Assembly: GCA_963841325.1 (NCBI GenBank)
Contig: CAWJBZ010000004.1
Location: forward strand, 1 to 64,000
Source: CAVPPA01 sp963841325
Lineage (GTDB): Bacteria; Patescibacteriota; Saccharimonadia; Saccharimonadales; UBA4665
Reading direction: 5' to 3'
Length of the DNA: 64,000 nt
The notes beneath the pieces were generated by a model. The model searched no databases, was not told the DNA's origin, and saw only the letters and a list, made by a program, of their open reading frames with translations. Positions 17,051 through 25,880 of the stretch are shown here, in pieces; the first letter of the stretch is position 1, and every line of letters begins with the position of its first letter. The translations under genes and the position numbers were made by a program.

Positions 17051-18087
17051 TCGTTTCTCTCCGCCAGGCCAACAGCCACACTAAATTGATTGGAAATAGA
17101 CAATAGTTCATTCTGTCTTTCGGGTGTAAATTGAACATTAGACCACGCATTACCAATCTCAACATTCAAATTAAATTTATTAGCCAGGTAAAGTGGAAAT
17201 TCAGGCAGGACTGAGCCGCCTCCGGTAACAATAATCCGTTCCAATTTTATCGTTGTATAGCGAGTTTGAAAGAATTTTATAGATTTTTCAATTTCAGTCG
17301 CCAGTATTTCCACGGTACCAATTATCGCGTCATAAACCTGTCCTTCAAGTTTATCTTTGACCAGACCAAATTTCATTACAAATTGTTCGGCTTGCTTCTC
17401 GTCAATATTCAGATTCTGGACAGCTGAACGAATAATTGCCTCTGTACCGGTCGGGATAGAACGAGTTAATCTTGGGGCGCCTTCATAAACCACTACAAGA
17501 TCGGTACTTTTTAAACCAATATCTAAAAGCATGTGGGCAACGGTCGAGCCGGGCAATGTAAGGGCACGGACAAGAGCTAAATTATCCGGTTCAAAAGCAA
17601 TTACATTTAGTCCTGCCGACTCAACGATGTCGAGTCGTCGCTCAACGAAGTCGTTTGGTACACTTGTTAGTAAGATCTCAACTTTAGTTTTATCAACTGG
17701 CGAATCACCTAGTAGTGCCCAATCTATTTTTGATTCATTAAGAGGGGTTGGAATAAGAGCATCGGCTTGATAACGAATGGATTTTTCTAGTTCATGTGCT
17801 GGCAGACGGTCAACATCAGCTACTGTCGTAAAAACACGATCTGAGGGTATACCAACAGCCACATTTTTAGTACTAAGTTTAGCCTGGGTAACAAGTTGTA
17901 AAATAGCTTGGCTTAGCCGTTGTTGATCATTCCTAGAATCACTGAGCGAAATTTTATTATCAATCGGCATATAGGCATATTTATATAGAACCTTTTGTGC
18001 ACCGTTCCCATGCAGTTCGACAACCCGTAGTGCTGAACTACCAATATCCAGACCGAAAAAGGCCGATACCCCATTCAGCAAACTCAT
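17047..18087 (-). CDS. pilM: Actin-like pilus assembly protein
   Basis: 346 aa cytoplasmic actin/FtsA-fold ATPase. Phosphate loops LDIGSSALRVVEL (near residue 14) and LLDIGLKSTDLVVV (~190), and the adenosine motif IIVTGGGSVLPE (~290), are clear. It recruits PilN and links PilB to the membrane complex. First gene of the T4P operon, preceded by an extended -10 promoter and a ~115 nt leader containing a possible pseudoknot; SD GGAG about 9 nt before the ATG. Confidence 0.92.
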   Translation of the reverse strand: MSLLNGVSAFFGLDIGSSALRVVELHGNGAQKVLYKYAYMPIDNKISLSDSRNDQQRLSQAILQLVTQAKLSTKNVAVGIPSDRVFTTVADVDRLPAHELEKSIRYQADALIPTPLNESKIDWALLGDSPVDKTKVEILLTSVPNDFVERRLDIVESAGLNVIAFEPDNLALVRALTLPGSTVAHMLLDIGLKSTDLVVVYEGAPRLTRSIPTGTEAIIRSAVQNLNIDEKQAEQFVMKFGLVKDKLEGQVYDAIIGTVEILATEIEKSIKFFQTRYTTIKLERIIVTGGGSVLPEFPLYLANKFNLNVEIGNAWSNVQFTPERQNELLSISNQFSVAVGLAERNE

Positions 18088-18151
18088 GATGTTATTGCTC
18101 CAAACAATTTAACTAAACTTTTTGATTTTCTTATCTGCATAGAAACTTACG

Positions 18152-18196
18152 CGTTGCCTTTTCCTATCCATGTCCCACCCGAACCGCAACGGGGAC
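18152..18196 (-). ncRNA. Possible pseudoknotted leader element of pilM
   Basis: In the transcript, GTCCC (18192-18196) pairs with GGGAC (18172-18176), and CGTTGC in that loop (18186-18191) pairs with GCAACG downstream (18152-18157): a classic H-type pseudoknot layout with 5 and 6 bp helices. It lies between the predicted start (~18203) and the pilM ATG at 18087. Compact pseudoknots of this kind are used by small riboswitches, but no known class is recognised. Confidence 0.4.
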
Positions 18197-18209
18197 TATG
18201 TTTAGGGCA

Positions 18210-18218
18210 ATTATAGCA
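18210..18218 (-). promoter_or_regulatory. Extended -10 promoter of the pilus operon
   Basis: TGC-TATAAT on the minus strand, 18210-18218, with no good -35 at 17 bp. Predicted start near 18203, giving a leader of about 115 nt before pilM. Confidence 0.6.
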
Positions 18219-18254
18219 TAAGCTATATGTTAACTTATAGTCCAACATACGGAG

Positions 18255-20408
18255 TTAAAGGACTGGAGGCAAGCCAGTAATCGCCGTGTAACCACTATAC
18301 GGGTTGATATTGCCACGCGGTAACCACATTTCCGGAGTGTAATCAAAAACCTCAGCGGCCTTATTGGAGTTAAGGCTGTCACTAGTGGATTCTCCTGCCG
18401 AACCGAAGGTACGTAAAAATACGACTTGAGCTGCTATAAATGAACCGTTGGCATGCAGCTGTCCGTCGCAGGTCGAGTTGTAGTTAGTTATGGTGGTAGG
18501 ACTGATCTGGTAGCTTGCAACGTCACCGGTCGCGCAGGTATAAATCGCACCGCCAGTTGTGCCAACTGGCTCGGCTACATATAATCCATCTAATTCATTA
18601 ACTGTGTTGTTAATATAAATGTTCCCACCGACTACTACTAACCTAAAGTCCGGTATTTGACTGGGGCTTGTCCAGTCAGTATTGCCATAAGTAATGTCAT
18701 TGTTAATGTAAACGTTGGCATTATTGACTTCAATAACCGTTGGTGCGCCGTTTGAATTTGCTGATACAGTCATCGGACTGTTGAGATCGATATTTTGATT
18801 AGAAGTATAAGTAGTCAGATATGGATCAGTGGTGACATCGCTTGTAAAGTTATCGCAGTCATAAGAATTAGCATCAGCATTAAAGTAACCACCAAAAAGA
18901 CCTAGACCAGTTGGATTAACTCCGGATGTATTAGAAAATGATAATCCACTCGGAGATGAGGGTGGTGAGCTGGGTGATTTCTGAGCGCTAGCAAAACCTT
19001 CTATTTGTTGTTCTGCTTGAACGGCATATTGGGTACCAGCACCTGAAAAATTTGAACTTTCACTATCCCACCAACTAAAGACTCCTGAGTTTGACTGAGT
19101 GACACATTGATTGTCTGTAGCAGATGGGCTTCCGCCAACTGTTACATCACCACCGTAAACTTGAAGATAGGACAGATCAACAACTTGAAAGGTTTGAGAG
19201 CAGCTTTTAGTAGTGCCGGAGGCACTAAGCGTCCACGTAGCTGTGTAGGTCCCAGTAGCTCCAGTAGGCCCAAGTCCGCTGAAGGTTGCACCGCCACTTC
19301 CGGTAACTGGTGCGCTGCCACTCGATACCCCACCGGTCGGCGTAATGCTAATACTCATAGTCGCTCCAGGCGGGGCGGTGCCAGTACTAGTGGTAACTGT
19401 TACGGTAGCTGAATATGTCATATAAGGATCAAGTGGGTTGGGGTTTGTTGTTAGGCTACCGCAGGATAATACTAAACAAGGTGAAGGGTAAGTAGAAGGA
19501 TAATAATAATTGTCTGAGTTATTACCACTATCAAAAACAGTCAGAGTAACCGTCTGGGATGAATAAGGATTAGTTGCACTGGTTGGAATAGGTGTGGTTG
19601 ATCCAGAGCTAACATTACCCGAATTCCAAGTACCAGTAGATATGGTCCCAGTTGTAGAATATCCGTTAGAATCACCATAGTTAACTGTAGCTGAATATTG
19701 ACTGGCAGATGGGTTACATGAAATAGATATGCTGCCGTGTGGCTGTGGTACGGGTACGGTTGGGGGCGGTGTCACACTTCCCATTAGGTTGCCACAATTT
19801 AGCCCTATTTCGTAACTGCCACCACCAGGCCAGTAAAATATTATCTCGGGAGTAGTGTCGAGAGCACAATTCGCGCCATGGAAAGCATCATCCGCCATAT
19901 CAGTGAAATAGCCACTATTTAGTGCGCCGGAGACACAATCGGCAGGTGCATCCCAGTTTACGCCATAACCGATAGTAGTGCCATTAGCATAAGAATTGAC
20001 TAAGCTCTGCCAGGCTGAATCTTCTGCTACGGCATAGTTAACGCCGTTACTAAAATTGCCTGCCCCTTGGAAAAAGCCATTATGTCCCATCATGGTATCA
20101 ATAATAAAAGCCGCGCCAATTTGATCCTGATGATTGCCACTATTCAAAAAAGTATTAATATCACTAATAAAAGTGGCACCACTATTAGCATAAACACCAT
20201 TCGAGTTAACAATACCAATCGGAAAGATATTTACGGCCGCATTAAAATTAGCGTCTGTGAGACCGGTGAAATAACCTTGACAAGGAGCAAGCCCAAATGG
20301 GGACGGGACAGAGCATCCTGCGGCGGCGGTATGATTTTGACAAATCACTAAGCTGAAACTCATAAACACTAGCCCTAGGAAAATACGTAATAGTGTCTTT
20401 TGTCTCAT
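18255..20408 (-). CDS. Large secreted Ig-like surface protein
   Basis: 717 aa. N-terminal signal peptide (basic MRQK, hydrophobic FLGLVFMSFSLVI, then AAAG). Residues 32-210 form a Cys-containing domain (CSVPSPFGLAPCQGYFTG); ~211-224 is a Pro-rich linker (TPPPTVPVPQPHG); ~226-440 are two Ig-like Ser/Thr-rich beta domains; ~440-717 is a beta-rich region with repeated Asn/Ile strands (NNANVYINNDITYGN, RLVVVGGNIYINNTVN) suggesting a solenoid. No sortase motif or C-terminal helix, so anchoring is unknown. Between the T4P and T4SS loci it is a plausible adhesin. It starts inside the TPR gene stop (4 bp overlap). Confidence 0.75.
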   Translation of the reverse strand: MRQKTLLRIFLGLVFMSFSLVICQNHTAAAGCSVPSPFGLAPCQGYFTGLTDANFNAAVNIFPIGIVNSNGVYANSGATFISDINTFLNSGNHQDQIGAAFIIDTMMGHNGFFQGAGNFSNGVNYAVAEDSAWQSLVNSYANGTTIGYGVNWDAPADCVSGALNSGYFTDMADDAFHGANCALDTTPEIIFYWPGGGSYEIGLNCGNLMGSVTPPPTVPVPQPHGSISISCNPSASQYSATVNYGDSNGYSTTGTISTGTWNSGNVSSGSTTPIPTSATNPYSSQTVTLTVFDSGNNSDNYYYPSTYPSPCLVLSCGSLTTNPNPLDPYMTYSATVTVTTSTGTAPPGATMSISITPTGGVSSGSAPVTGSGGATFSGLGPTGATGTYTATWTLSASGTTKSCSQTFQVVDLSYLQVYGGDVTVGGSPSATDNQCVTQSNSGVFSWWDSESSNFSGAGTQYAVQAEQQIEGFASAQKSPSSPPSSPSGLSFSNTSGVNPTGLGLFGGYFNADANSYDCDNFTSDVTTDPYLTTYTSNQNIDLNSPMTVSANSNGAPTVIEVNNANVYINNDITYGNTDWTSPSQIPDFRLVVVGGNIYINNTVNELDGLYVAEPVGTTGGAIYTCATGDVASYQISPTTITNYNSTCDGQLHANGSFIAAQVVFLRTFGSAGESTSDSLNSNKAAEVFDYTPEMWLPRGNINPYSGYTAITGLPPVL

Positions 20409-20968
20409 ATACTATTGCCCGCTTGTAGCTGTTTTACGATATTTTGAAATTCAAGAATCTTACTTTGTTCTACTGGATTAGTGGATTGTTGTAGTAAATT
20501 AACAACTTCCTGAAATGCACTAATAGCCTTCTGGTTCTGGCCAATTTCATGATAGGCGTAGCCTAATCCTATCAACGAGCTTAGCTGATCCGAGCTGTCA
20601 GTCGTAATGGCATTTTGGAAATCAGTTATAGCTTCGGTGCCCTGTTCGTTGCTAAGATATGCTAAGCCTAGGTTGTTATAGGCAGTGGCTTTATCTGATG
20701 GAGTATGGGCATTTTTTAGCTCGGTTTGGGCACTTTTTAAAGCTTGCTGGGTATGAAGCAATGACGAAATCTGACTTTGCTTGGTAGTTGGTGTTGTGGT
20801 CTTAGACTTATATATATATTGCCTATATAAAATCCCAGCGACCACCAAAATGATGATAATCAGTCCTGCGCCTATCAACCATAGTCTTTTGGTCAATAAC
20901 TTCTTACCCCTAACTGCATCGCTTGTTACTATACCCTCTGTAGGTATGAGATGTTCATGTTGGCTCAT
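20405..20968 (-). CDS. Membrane-anchored TPR protein
   Basis: 187 aa. Cytoplasmic N-tail, one membrane helix (LWLIGAGLIIIILVVAGILY, ~26-45), then at least two TPR units: AYNNLGLAYLSNEQGTEAI and SLIGLGYAYHEIGQNQKAISAFQ. TPRs mediate protein-protein contacts outside the membrane. Start chosen at ATG 20968 rather than 21001 because a TGC-TATACT promoter (20979-20987) lies inside the longer frame. It is coupled to the secreted Ig-like protein by a 4 bp overlap, so the two may act together at the surface. Confidence 0.78.
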   Translation of the reverse strand: MSQHEHLIPTEGIVTSDAVRGKKLLTKRLWLIGAGLIIIILVVAGILYRQYIYKSKTTTPTTKQSQISSLLHTQQALKSAQTELKNAHTPSDKATAYNNLGLAYLSNEQGTEAITDFQNAITTDSSDQLSSLIGLGYAYHEIGQNQKAISAFQEVVNLLQQSTNPVEQSKILEFQNIVKQLQAGNSI

Positions 20969-20978
20969 CTTATAATTC

Positions 20979-20987
20979 AGTATAGCA
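20979..20987 (-). promoter_or_regulatory. Extended -10 of the TPR/secreted-protein unit
   Basis: TGC-TATACT on the minus strand; the -10 ends 10 nt before the ATG at 20968, predicting a 5' UTR of only 3-4 nt and no room for an SD. Confidence 0.55.
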
Positions 20988-21050
20988 AAAACCACAAGCA
21001 AGATAAGAATGCTTATTATAATCAGTTAAGTTTCTTATCGAATTATCTAT

Positions 21051-21560
21051 TTAGTTTTCATGGATAAAACTATAGTTGGACGCGGCTGATAGTGGCATTT
21101 CTTTATAGTCTACCTCGTCAAACCCAACCACGTTCATTTCAGAAATATGCCATGTCCCATCCGAGTCAATACTTTCAACAAAGGCAACATGGCCTAAACC
21201 TGCGTCAACATTTGGTGTCTGCATAATAGCACCGTATGATGGAACATGGTTTACTGTATATCCATCAAGCACAGCATTGATAGCCCACTGCGCAGCGTTT
21301 CCCCAAGTGTTAGGTATGGGTTCACCGATTTGTGCTCTACGTAAGGCCACCCAATAAGTGCAATTACCAAATGCGTATTCATCACCAGAATAGATTGGCC
21401 CATTGTAAAGAATGATTCCTGGTTTGGTGAGAGCACTGACATTCGTAATCGACAATACGGCTATTACAGGCATACATATAACTAGTGAACTCGCACTAAA
21501 TGCTAAAATTAATATCTTTTTAAGGAACGAATTCGGTTTTATGAAAAAAAATGGGTTCAT
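21051..21560 (-). CDS. CHAP-domain peptidoglycan hydrolase of the T4SS operon
   Basis: 169 aa. N-terminal hydrophobic segment (ILILAFSASSLVICMPVIAVLSI) is a signal peptide or anchor; the CHAP domain follows, with the catalytic Cys in FGNCTYWVALRRAQIG, the His in GLGHVAFVE and the likely third residue in SEMNV. CHAP enzymes cut peptidoglycan as amidases or endopeptidases; in Gram-positive T4SSs they open the wall for the channel (VirB1 role). The gene overlaps the VirB4 ATPase gene by 4 bp and ends the operon. An alternative role is remodelling of the cell's own wall. Confidence 0.88.
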   Translation of the reverse strand: MNPFFFIKPNSFLKKILILAFSASSLVICMPVIAVLSITNVSALTKPGIILYNGPIYSGDEYAFGNCTYWVALRRAQIGEPIPNTWGNAAQWAINAVLDGYTVNHVPSYGAIMQTPNVDAGLGHVAFVESIDSDGTWHISEMNVVGFDEVDYKEMPLSAASNYSFIHEN

Positions 21561-23293
21561 AGACGGTATAGCTCTGCTGGGCTGGTAGTTATTAAAGGAT
21601 GTTCCTTTTCTGAAGCTACTACTTTGACAGCTACATGGTTTTGGTCGGCAATTATTAAAGCGTCACCTTTTTCGCAAGTTAAAAGAAAACTCTGTTCATA
21701 TTCACTAAGATTAAACTCGGATACTACATTTTTAATGGTTGTGGTATCCTGATGCATTAAAATGCGCAAAGAACTCTGGGAGGCAATGGCTCTACCATAG
21801 TCATTACCCAAGAAATCGTTAGCCTGTTGAGAAATAATAGAAACTCCTAAGTAGTATTTACGAGCTCGACGAACCAAACTAGCTACAAAACGAGCACTTT
21901 CTTCATGTTCAAGCAACATCCAGCCTTCATCAATAACTAAGAGGCGCTTTTCTGGTTTAGCTTTTACCTGATTCTGTACGTAATTAGATATGATCATCAT
22001 CATTATTTGACGTAAGCTCTCGGGCAAATCTTTAATATCTAGAACAACTAGTCGGTTATCCAAATTAATGTTGGTCTGTTCGTCGAAAACATGAACTAGT
22101 GAGCCGCTAACATATTTTTCTAAGCGTTCACATAGCATTGAGTGATTTAATTTCTTTAATTCTGCATAGAGATCACTTAGTTGTGGCATTGAATTGCTGG
22201 CTATTTTATATATTTTTAAAATAGCTTTGTCGACGGCAGCCTTTTCACTAGTATTTAAACCTTCAGCCATAAGTGATATTAACTCAGTAAGGTTTTGGAC
22301 ATGTTCGGCTAGATCAGTACGTGAATGATGGTTAGTAGCCAAATCAAATGGGTTAATCTTTTCTTTCGAATTAGCGGATAACTTAATGTAAGTGCCTTTT
22401 ACTGATTCGCTTAAACGTTTATACTCACGCTCAGGATCGATTACTATAACTTTCGTTCCCTGCATTAGTTGACGGAGAATTTCAACTTTTGTAGCATAAC
22501 TTTTGCCGCTACCAGATTGGGCAAAGACAATACTGTTAGCATTGTTTAGGCTATATCGATCGAGTATTACTAGTGAGTTATTAGACTTATTAATGCCATA
22601 TAAAATACCCTCCTCTTGTACGAGTTCAGATGACATAAATGGAAATGCCAGGGCGGCGGATGAACTGTCAAGGTTACGTTTTTGATTCAAAACGTCTTCA
22701 CCACGAGGTAGTACAGACTGCAGTCCCTCCAGTTGTTGGTATCTAGCAATTTTTGTATAAAATAACCGAGCGGATAAAGTTGACTCCATTAATTTAGTTA
22801 TTTTATCTAGATCAATAAGATTGTCTGCTCGGAGTGTTATATAAACTGACAACTGGAACAATTTCTCTTGCCCACGCTGAATTTTATCGCGTAACTCCAT
22901 AGCAGATTCAAGCGGATCGGTAATTTCTGAGCCAACAATTTTACCAGTCTTAATCATTGCTCGTTTAGTTGACTCTAGCTCAGTAATTTTTCTATGTAAT
23001 TTAGGTAAAGCCTGTAAGGCGTTGACTTCGTGTATATGGTAACTAATATCAGCGTTGTGATTAAAGTTAATAAGATTGTCTAACCAACCTGAAGATGCAA
23101 TTAATGGATAACCAGAGATAAATAGTGTACGGATAAATTGTTCATCAATTATTAGATAATCAGGCCGTTCCTCTAGACCGGCATAGGAAAGTATATCAAT
23201 ATGATCTTGTTCACCAAAACTAAGTTGAAATTCTTTAGAGTCATTGTTTGTGGGTCTTTTCCATTGAGCAACTTTTGTAAGTATACTGTTCAT
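21557..23293 (-). CDS. virB4: VirB4/TraC-like T4SS ATPase (C-terminal piece)
   Basis: 578 aa. After a ~200-residue N-region comes the motor domain: Walker A FAQSGSGKSYATK (~264-272), Walker B LLVIDEGWMLLEHEESARF and downstream QQANDF and IASQSSLRILMHQD motifs typical of VirB4. It drives substrate transfer or pilus biogenesis at the T4SS base. The usual N-terminal TraC-like domain is a separate upstream gene overlapping by 4 bp (ATGA), so VirB4 is made as two chains. No VirD4 coupling protein is in the window. Confidence 0.9.
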   Translation of the reverse strand: MNSILTKVAQWKRPTNNDSKEFQLSFGEQDHIDILSYAGLEERPDYLIIDEQFIRTLFISGYPLIASSGWLDNLINFNHNADISYHIHEVNALQALPKLHRKITELESTKRAMIKTGKIVGSEITDPLESAMELRDKIQRGQEKLFQLSVYITLRADNLIDLDKITKLMESTLSARLFYTKIARYQQLEGLQSVLPRGEDVLNQKRNLDSSSAALAFPFMSSELVQEEGILYGINKSNNSLVILDRYSLNNANSIVFAQSGSGKSYATKVEILRQLMQGTKVIVIDPEREYKRLSESVKGTYIKLSANSKEKINPFDLATNHHSRTDLAEHVQNLTELISLMAEGLNTSEKAAVDKAILKIYKIASNSMPQLSDLYAELKKLNHSMLCERLEKYVSGSLVHVFDEQTNINLDNRLVVLDIKDLPESLRQIMMMIISNYVQNQVKAKPEKRLLVIDEGWMLLEHEESARFVASLVRRARKYYLGVSIISQQANDFLGNDYGRAIASQSSLRILMHQDTTTIKNVVSEFNLSEYEQSFLLTCEKGDALIIADQNHVAVKVVASEKEHPLITTSPAELYRL

Positions 23294-23922
23294 TCCAATT
23301 CCCCTTTACGTACATAGAACGAATATAGTAGTTGTAGTGTTTTATTGGTTATCGGTTGGGATTTTGCCTGGGTAGGATTATAGAAGTTATAGAATAGGTC
23401 AAGAATTTCTAAACTGTTTAAACGATGGGACTGCATACCAAGCCGTAAAAGACCTTTAGTAACAATGTCACAGCTGAGATTAATTTGTTCCTTGATCAGT
23501 TCAAAGCTATTATTCTCTTTAGCAACATGTGGTACTACTACATAAAAATTCCTGGTTAAAATTTTGTTATCTTTTACAAGGCTTTGGATAAAGCTAGAGT
23601 AGTTTTGAATTTGCTCACGATAGATCTTTTCTTTCTCATCAATCTGCCAAGACTTAAGATCGGCAATATATCTGTCTAAATCAAGTTCGCGGATACGAAT
23701 AATAATTTGTAATGGATAACCTAGTGAGTTAAGAAAACTTTGGTAGGTTTCGATCAGAACATCCTGCTCTTCTTCGCTTTTCAATTCGAAATTCACTGAT
23801 GAAACCCGCAGGATAGCTTGATGCTTATCGCCGGGTAGCAATAATACACCGTCTCTTACGCCTGTAATATTAATTTGTCGGCGAGATGAGGTTTTATTGT
23901 TTAGTTTCGGTAATAAGTACAC
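23290..23922 (-). CDS. VirB4/TraC N-terminal domain encoded as a separate protein
   Basis: About 210 aa. It resembles the N-terminal domain of VirB4-type ATPases: GVRDGVLLLPGDKHQAILRVSSVNFELKSEEEQDVLIETYQSFLNSL (quoted in short: 'DGVLLLPG', 'ILRVSSVNF', 'YQSFLNSLGYPLQIIIR') with the long amphipathic helices expected before the motor domain. Start chosen at GTG 23922: an excellent SD (AGGAGGT) sits 4 nt upstream, whereas the ATG at 23979 would overlap the PrgI gene by 86 bp and lacks an SD. Overlaps the VirB4 motor gene by 4 bp. Confidence 0.8.
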   Translation of the reverse strand: MYLLPKLNNKTSSRRQINITGVRDGVLLLPGDKHQAILRVSSVNFELKSEEEQDVLIETYQSFLNSLGYPLQIIIRIRELDLDRYIADLKSWQIDEKEKIYREQIQNYSSFIQSLVKDNKILTRNFYVVVPHVAKENNSFELIKEQINLSCDIVTKGLLRLGMQSHRLNSLEILDLFYNFYNPTQAKSQPITNKTLQLLYSFYVRKGELE

Positions 23923-24406
23923 GTATACCTCCTCTCTTGGCAGGTTTAAAGGATAAGTTTGTGCGAGGATTAGAGACAATTTGCTGTATTTTGACTATAT
24001 CTGCTGTGACTAGTTTTAGCGATTGTGTATTACGTGGCTGTCTAATTTTTATACATTCCTGAGGGCCATTCTCATCAACTCGTTGTATGACTTTGTTACG
24101 AAGGTACATATCGTTTTTATCAAATATGTGATAACGCGGCCGCAGTTTATACCGCAACATAATAACTAACCACTGTAGTAATATCTTTTCTTTAACGCGG
24201 ATCGCCATAAAACCAAAAATAATAGTAAATACAATAATCGATACGATTTTATAGATTGCAAAATGTAGACTTGGCGGAAAAATTATATATACAATATTGC
24301 CGCCGAACAGCGGCACCATGAGTAATAATAACTGTTCAAGATTAAGATTTCCGGCAATTCTATCTTCTACAGTAGTAATTTGGGCGGGTACTTTCGCTAC
24401 TTTCAT
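23894..24406 (-). CDS. PrgI-family (VirB3-like) T4SS membrane protein
   Basis: 170 aa. KVPAQITTVEDRIAGNLNLEQLLLL, two membrane helices (~28-48 and ~52-72) and a basic cytoplasmic domain are the PrgI pattern; PrgI proteins dock the VirB4 ATPase to the channel. It lies directly upstream of the VirB4 pieces, as in conjugative systems of Gram-positive bacteria, and 5 bp after the VirB6-like gene. The C-terminal 30 residues (RTNLSFKPAKRGG) overlap the SD and start of the next gene. Confidence 0.85.
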   Translation of the reverse strand: MKVAKVPAQITTVEDRIAGNLNLEQLLLLMVPLFGGNIVYIIFPPSLHFAIYKIVSIIVFTIIFGFMAIRVKEKILLQWLVIMLRYKLRPRYHIFDKNDMYLRNKVIQRVDENGPQECIKIRQPRNTQSLKLVTADIVKIQQIVSNPRTNLSFKPAKRGGIRVLITETKQ

Positions 24407-24411
24407 AATAA

Positions 24412-25875
24412 TTATTTTCCTTTTACATAAGTTAAATTGGCCGTTTTGGTACCTCGAGTTAACTTGGTTATGCTAGCTGTTTTTTTAGTAGTCCTGGCTG
24501 AATGATCGATGGGTGGCATTATGGGAATTGAATCTGTTGTTTTGCTATTCATTACTAGTGGGCTTGTGGTTGCCATTTTAGGCATAGATATGTTACTACC
24601 TAATCTTGTGGTTGATAAAATAACAGAGGAATGGGCTGGCGTGAGTAGTTCAGGATTTTTTGTGCTTATATAACTTATGCCTGTAATAAATTGGCCTCCT
24701 AATTTTCGAATGGTCTTTGGGCCAATACTGATATACGACAACTGCATAAGTAAACCTTGAGTTTTTAAAAGTGCCAGGATAGTCGCTAAACCAATAATTA
24801 AAGACATGATAGGATCAGGTGAGCTATTGGAACCTGTAAGTGCTAGTCCAGCAAAAATCGATGCTGCTAATTCTAAAATGACCACATGAATGAAAAGTAC
24901 AAATATTGTGGCAAGATACACTTTGGCGGCACTTTCGGCAAAGTCTTTAAACCCGGGGATAAGCCAGGTTATACAGATTAGTGGAGAAAGAACGGCACCA
25001 AGATAGAGTGCCACTAAACGACCTACATAATAAACCAATAAACAGACAACAAGTATCAAGAAAAAGATCATTATAATTAGTGCGGCAATACTTAACACAT
25101 TCGCTTGATTTGCTACTGCTAAAAGTGATGACCAGACCAAAGTTGGTGAAAAGACAGAATTTAGGGCATGAATCATGGCATTAGATAAACTAATAATTCC
25201 ATCAATGGCAAATATTGAGGTATTTGCTAATAAAAAGACTAAGCCTATTTGTGGCAATAAATGTTTAATCTCAATTTCATCCAGTCCAAAAGTTGCATAA
25301 CTCATAACACCAAATCCCAATAATGCTATTAGTAAGACGAAAAGAGCGTCAGTCATCCCAATAATAGTCAGCCAAAGTTTAAACACACTGGGGTTGGCTG
25401 CCATTAGTGGCGTTCCAGTAATGAAATACTTCAGTGCTTGGATGAATGGCGCGGCAATCGATGAAATAATACTGGCTAGGACACCAGTTATGGCAGTGAT
25501 GATAACACCAACCAAATTACTGGAAGTATGCACTGGTTGTATTGATGTCAGTGTAGGCATCGTTTCTCCAACACCACCACCAGGAGTACCATAGGCATGA
25601 GTCAGGATAGCGGTCAACACACCGGCTGCTAAAACAATAATTAAGCCTATTAGCGCATTACGTATAATTTTCTTGGCATGCTCCAGATTTTCGGGTTTTC
25701 CAGAGCTAGTCATGTAATGGTAGCTACCTACAATAATGAAAACCACACAAGCCAATGACGCTAATACACCAAGAGCCCCGACAACTGGGGCTATAAATGA
25801 CCTCATCACGTTACTAGCCAATGATGGGGTCGTATCGGCTAGCACTACAATCGAGTTGGCCGATAGTAAACCCAT
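24412..25875 (-). CDS. VirB6/TrbL-like channel protein with N-terminal VirB2-like domain
   Basis: 487 aa with at least eight membrane helices. Residues ~20-100 repeat the pattern of the upstream VirB2-like pilin (YHYMTSSGKPENLEHAKKII...GLIIVLAAGV against YQYIMSSGNPEHLARAKRTL...GLSVVIAAFV). Residues ~115-400 are the polytopic VirB6 part (FGVMSYATFGLDEIEIKHLLPQIG, LYLGAVLSPLICITWLIPGF). The last ~85 residues are a polar, Thr/Lys-rich cytoplasmic tail. It forms the inner-membrane channel. 5 bp gap on both sides. Confidence 0.85.
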   Translation of the reverse strand: MGLLSANSIVVLADTTPSLASNVMRSFIAPVVGALGVLASLACVVFIIVGSYHYMTSSGKPENLEHAKKIIRNALIGLIIVLAAGVLTAILTHAYGTPGGGVGETMPTLTSIQPVHTSSNLVGVIITAITGVLASIISSIAAPFIQALKYFITGTPLMAANPSVFKLWLTIIGMTDALFVLLIALLGFGVMSYATFGLDEIEIKHLLPQIGLVFLLANTSIFAIDGIISLSNAMIHALNSVFSPTLVWSSLLAVANQANVLSIAALIIMIFFLILVVCLLVYYVGRLVALYLGAVLSPLICITWLIPGFKDFAESAAKVYLATIFVLFIHVVILELAASIFAGLALTGSNSSPDPIMSLIIGLATILALLKTQGLLMQLSYISIGPKTIRKLGGQFITGISYISTKNPELLTPAHSSVILSTTRLGSNISMPKMATTSPLVMNSKTTDSIPIMPPIDHSARTTKKTASITKLTRGTKTANLTYVKGK

Positions 25876-25880
25876 GATAT

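Noticed and set aside
20968..21001. Longer TPR-protein start at 21001
   Set aside because: A good TGC-TATACT promoter lies inside the added codons, so the transcript would not contain that ATG.
23922..23979. Longer start of the VirB4 N-terminal gene at ATG 23979
   Set aside because: Would overlap the PrgI gene by 86 bp and lacks an SD; the GTG at 23922 has AGGAGGT at ideal spacing.
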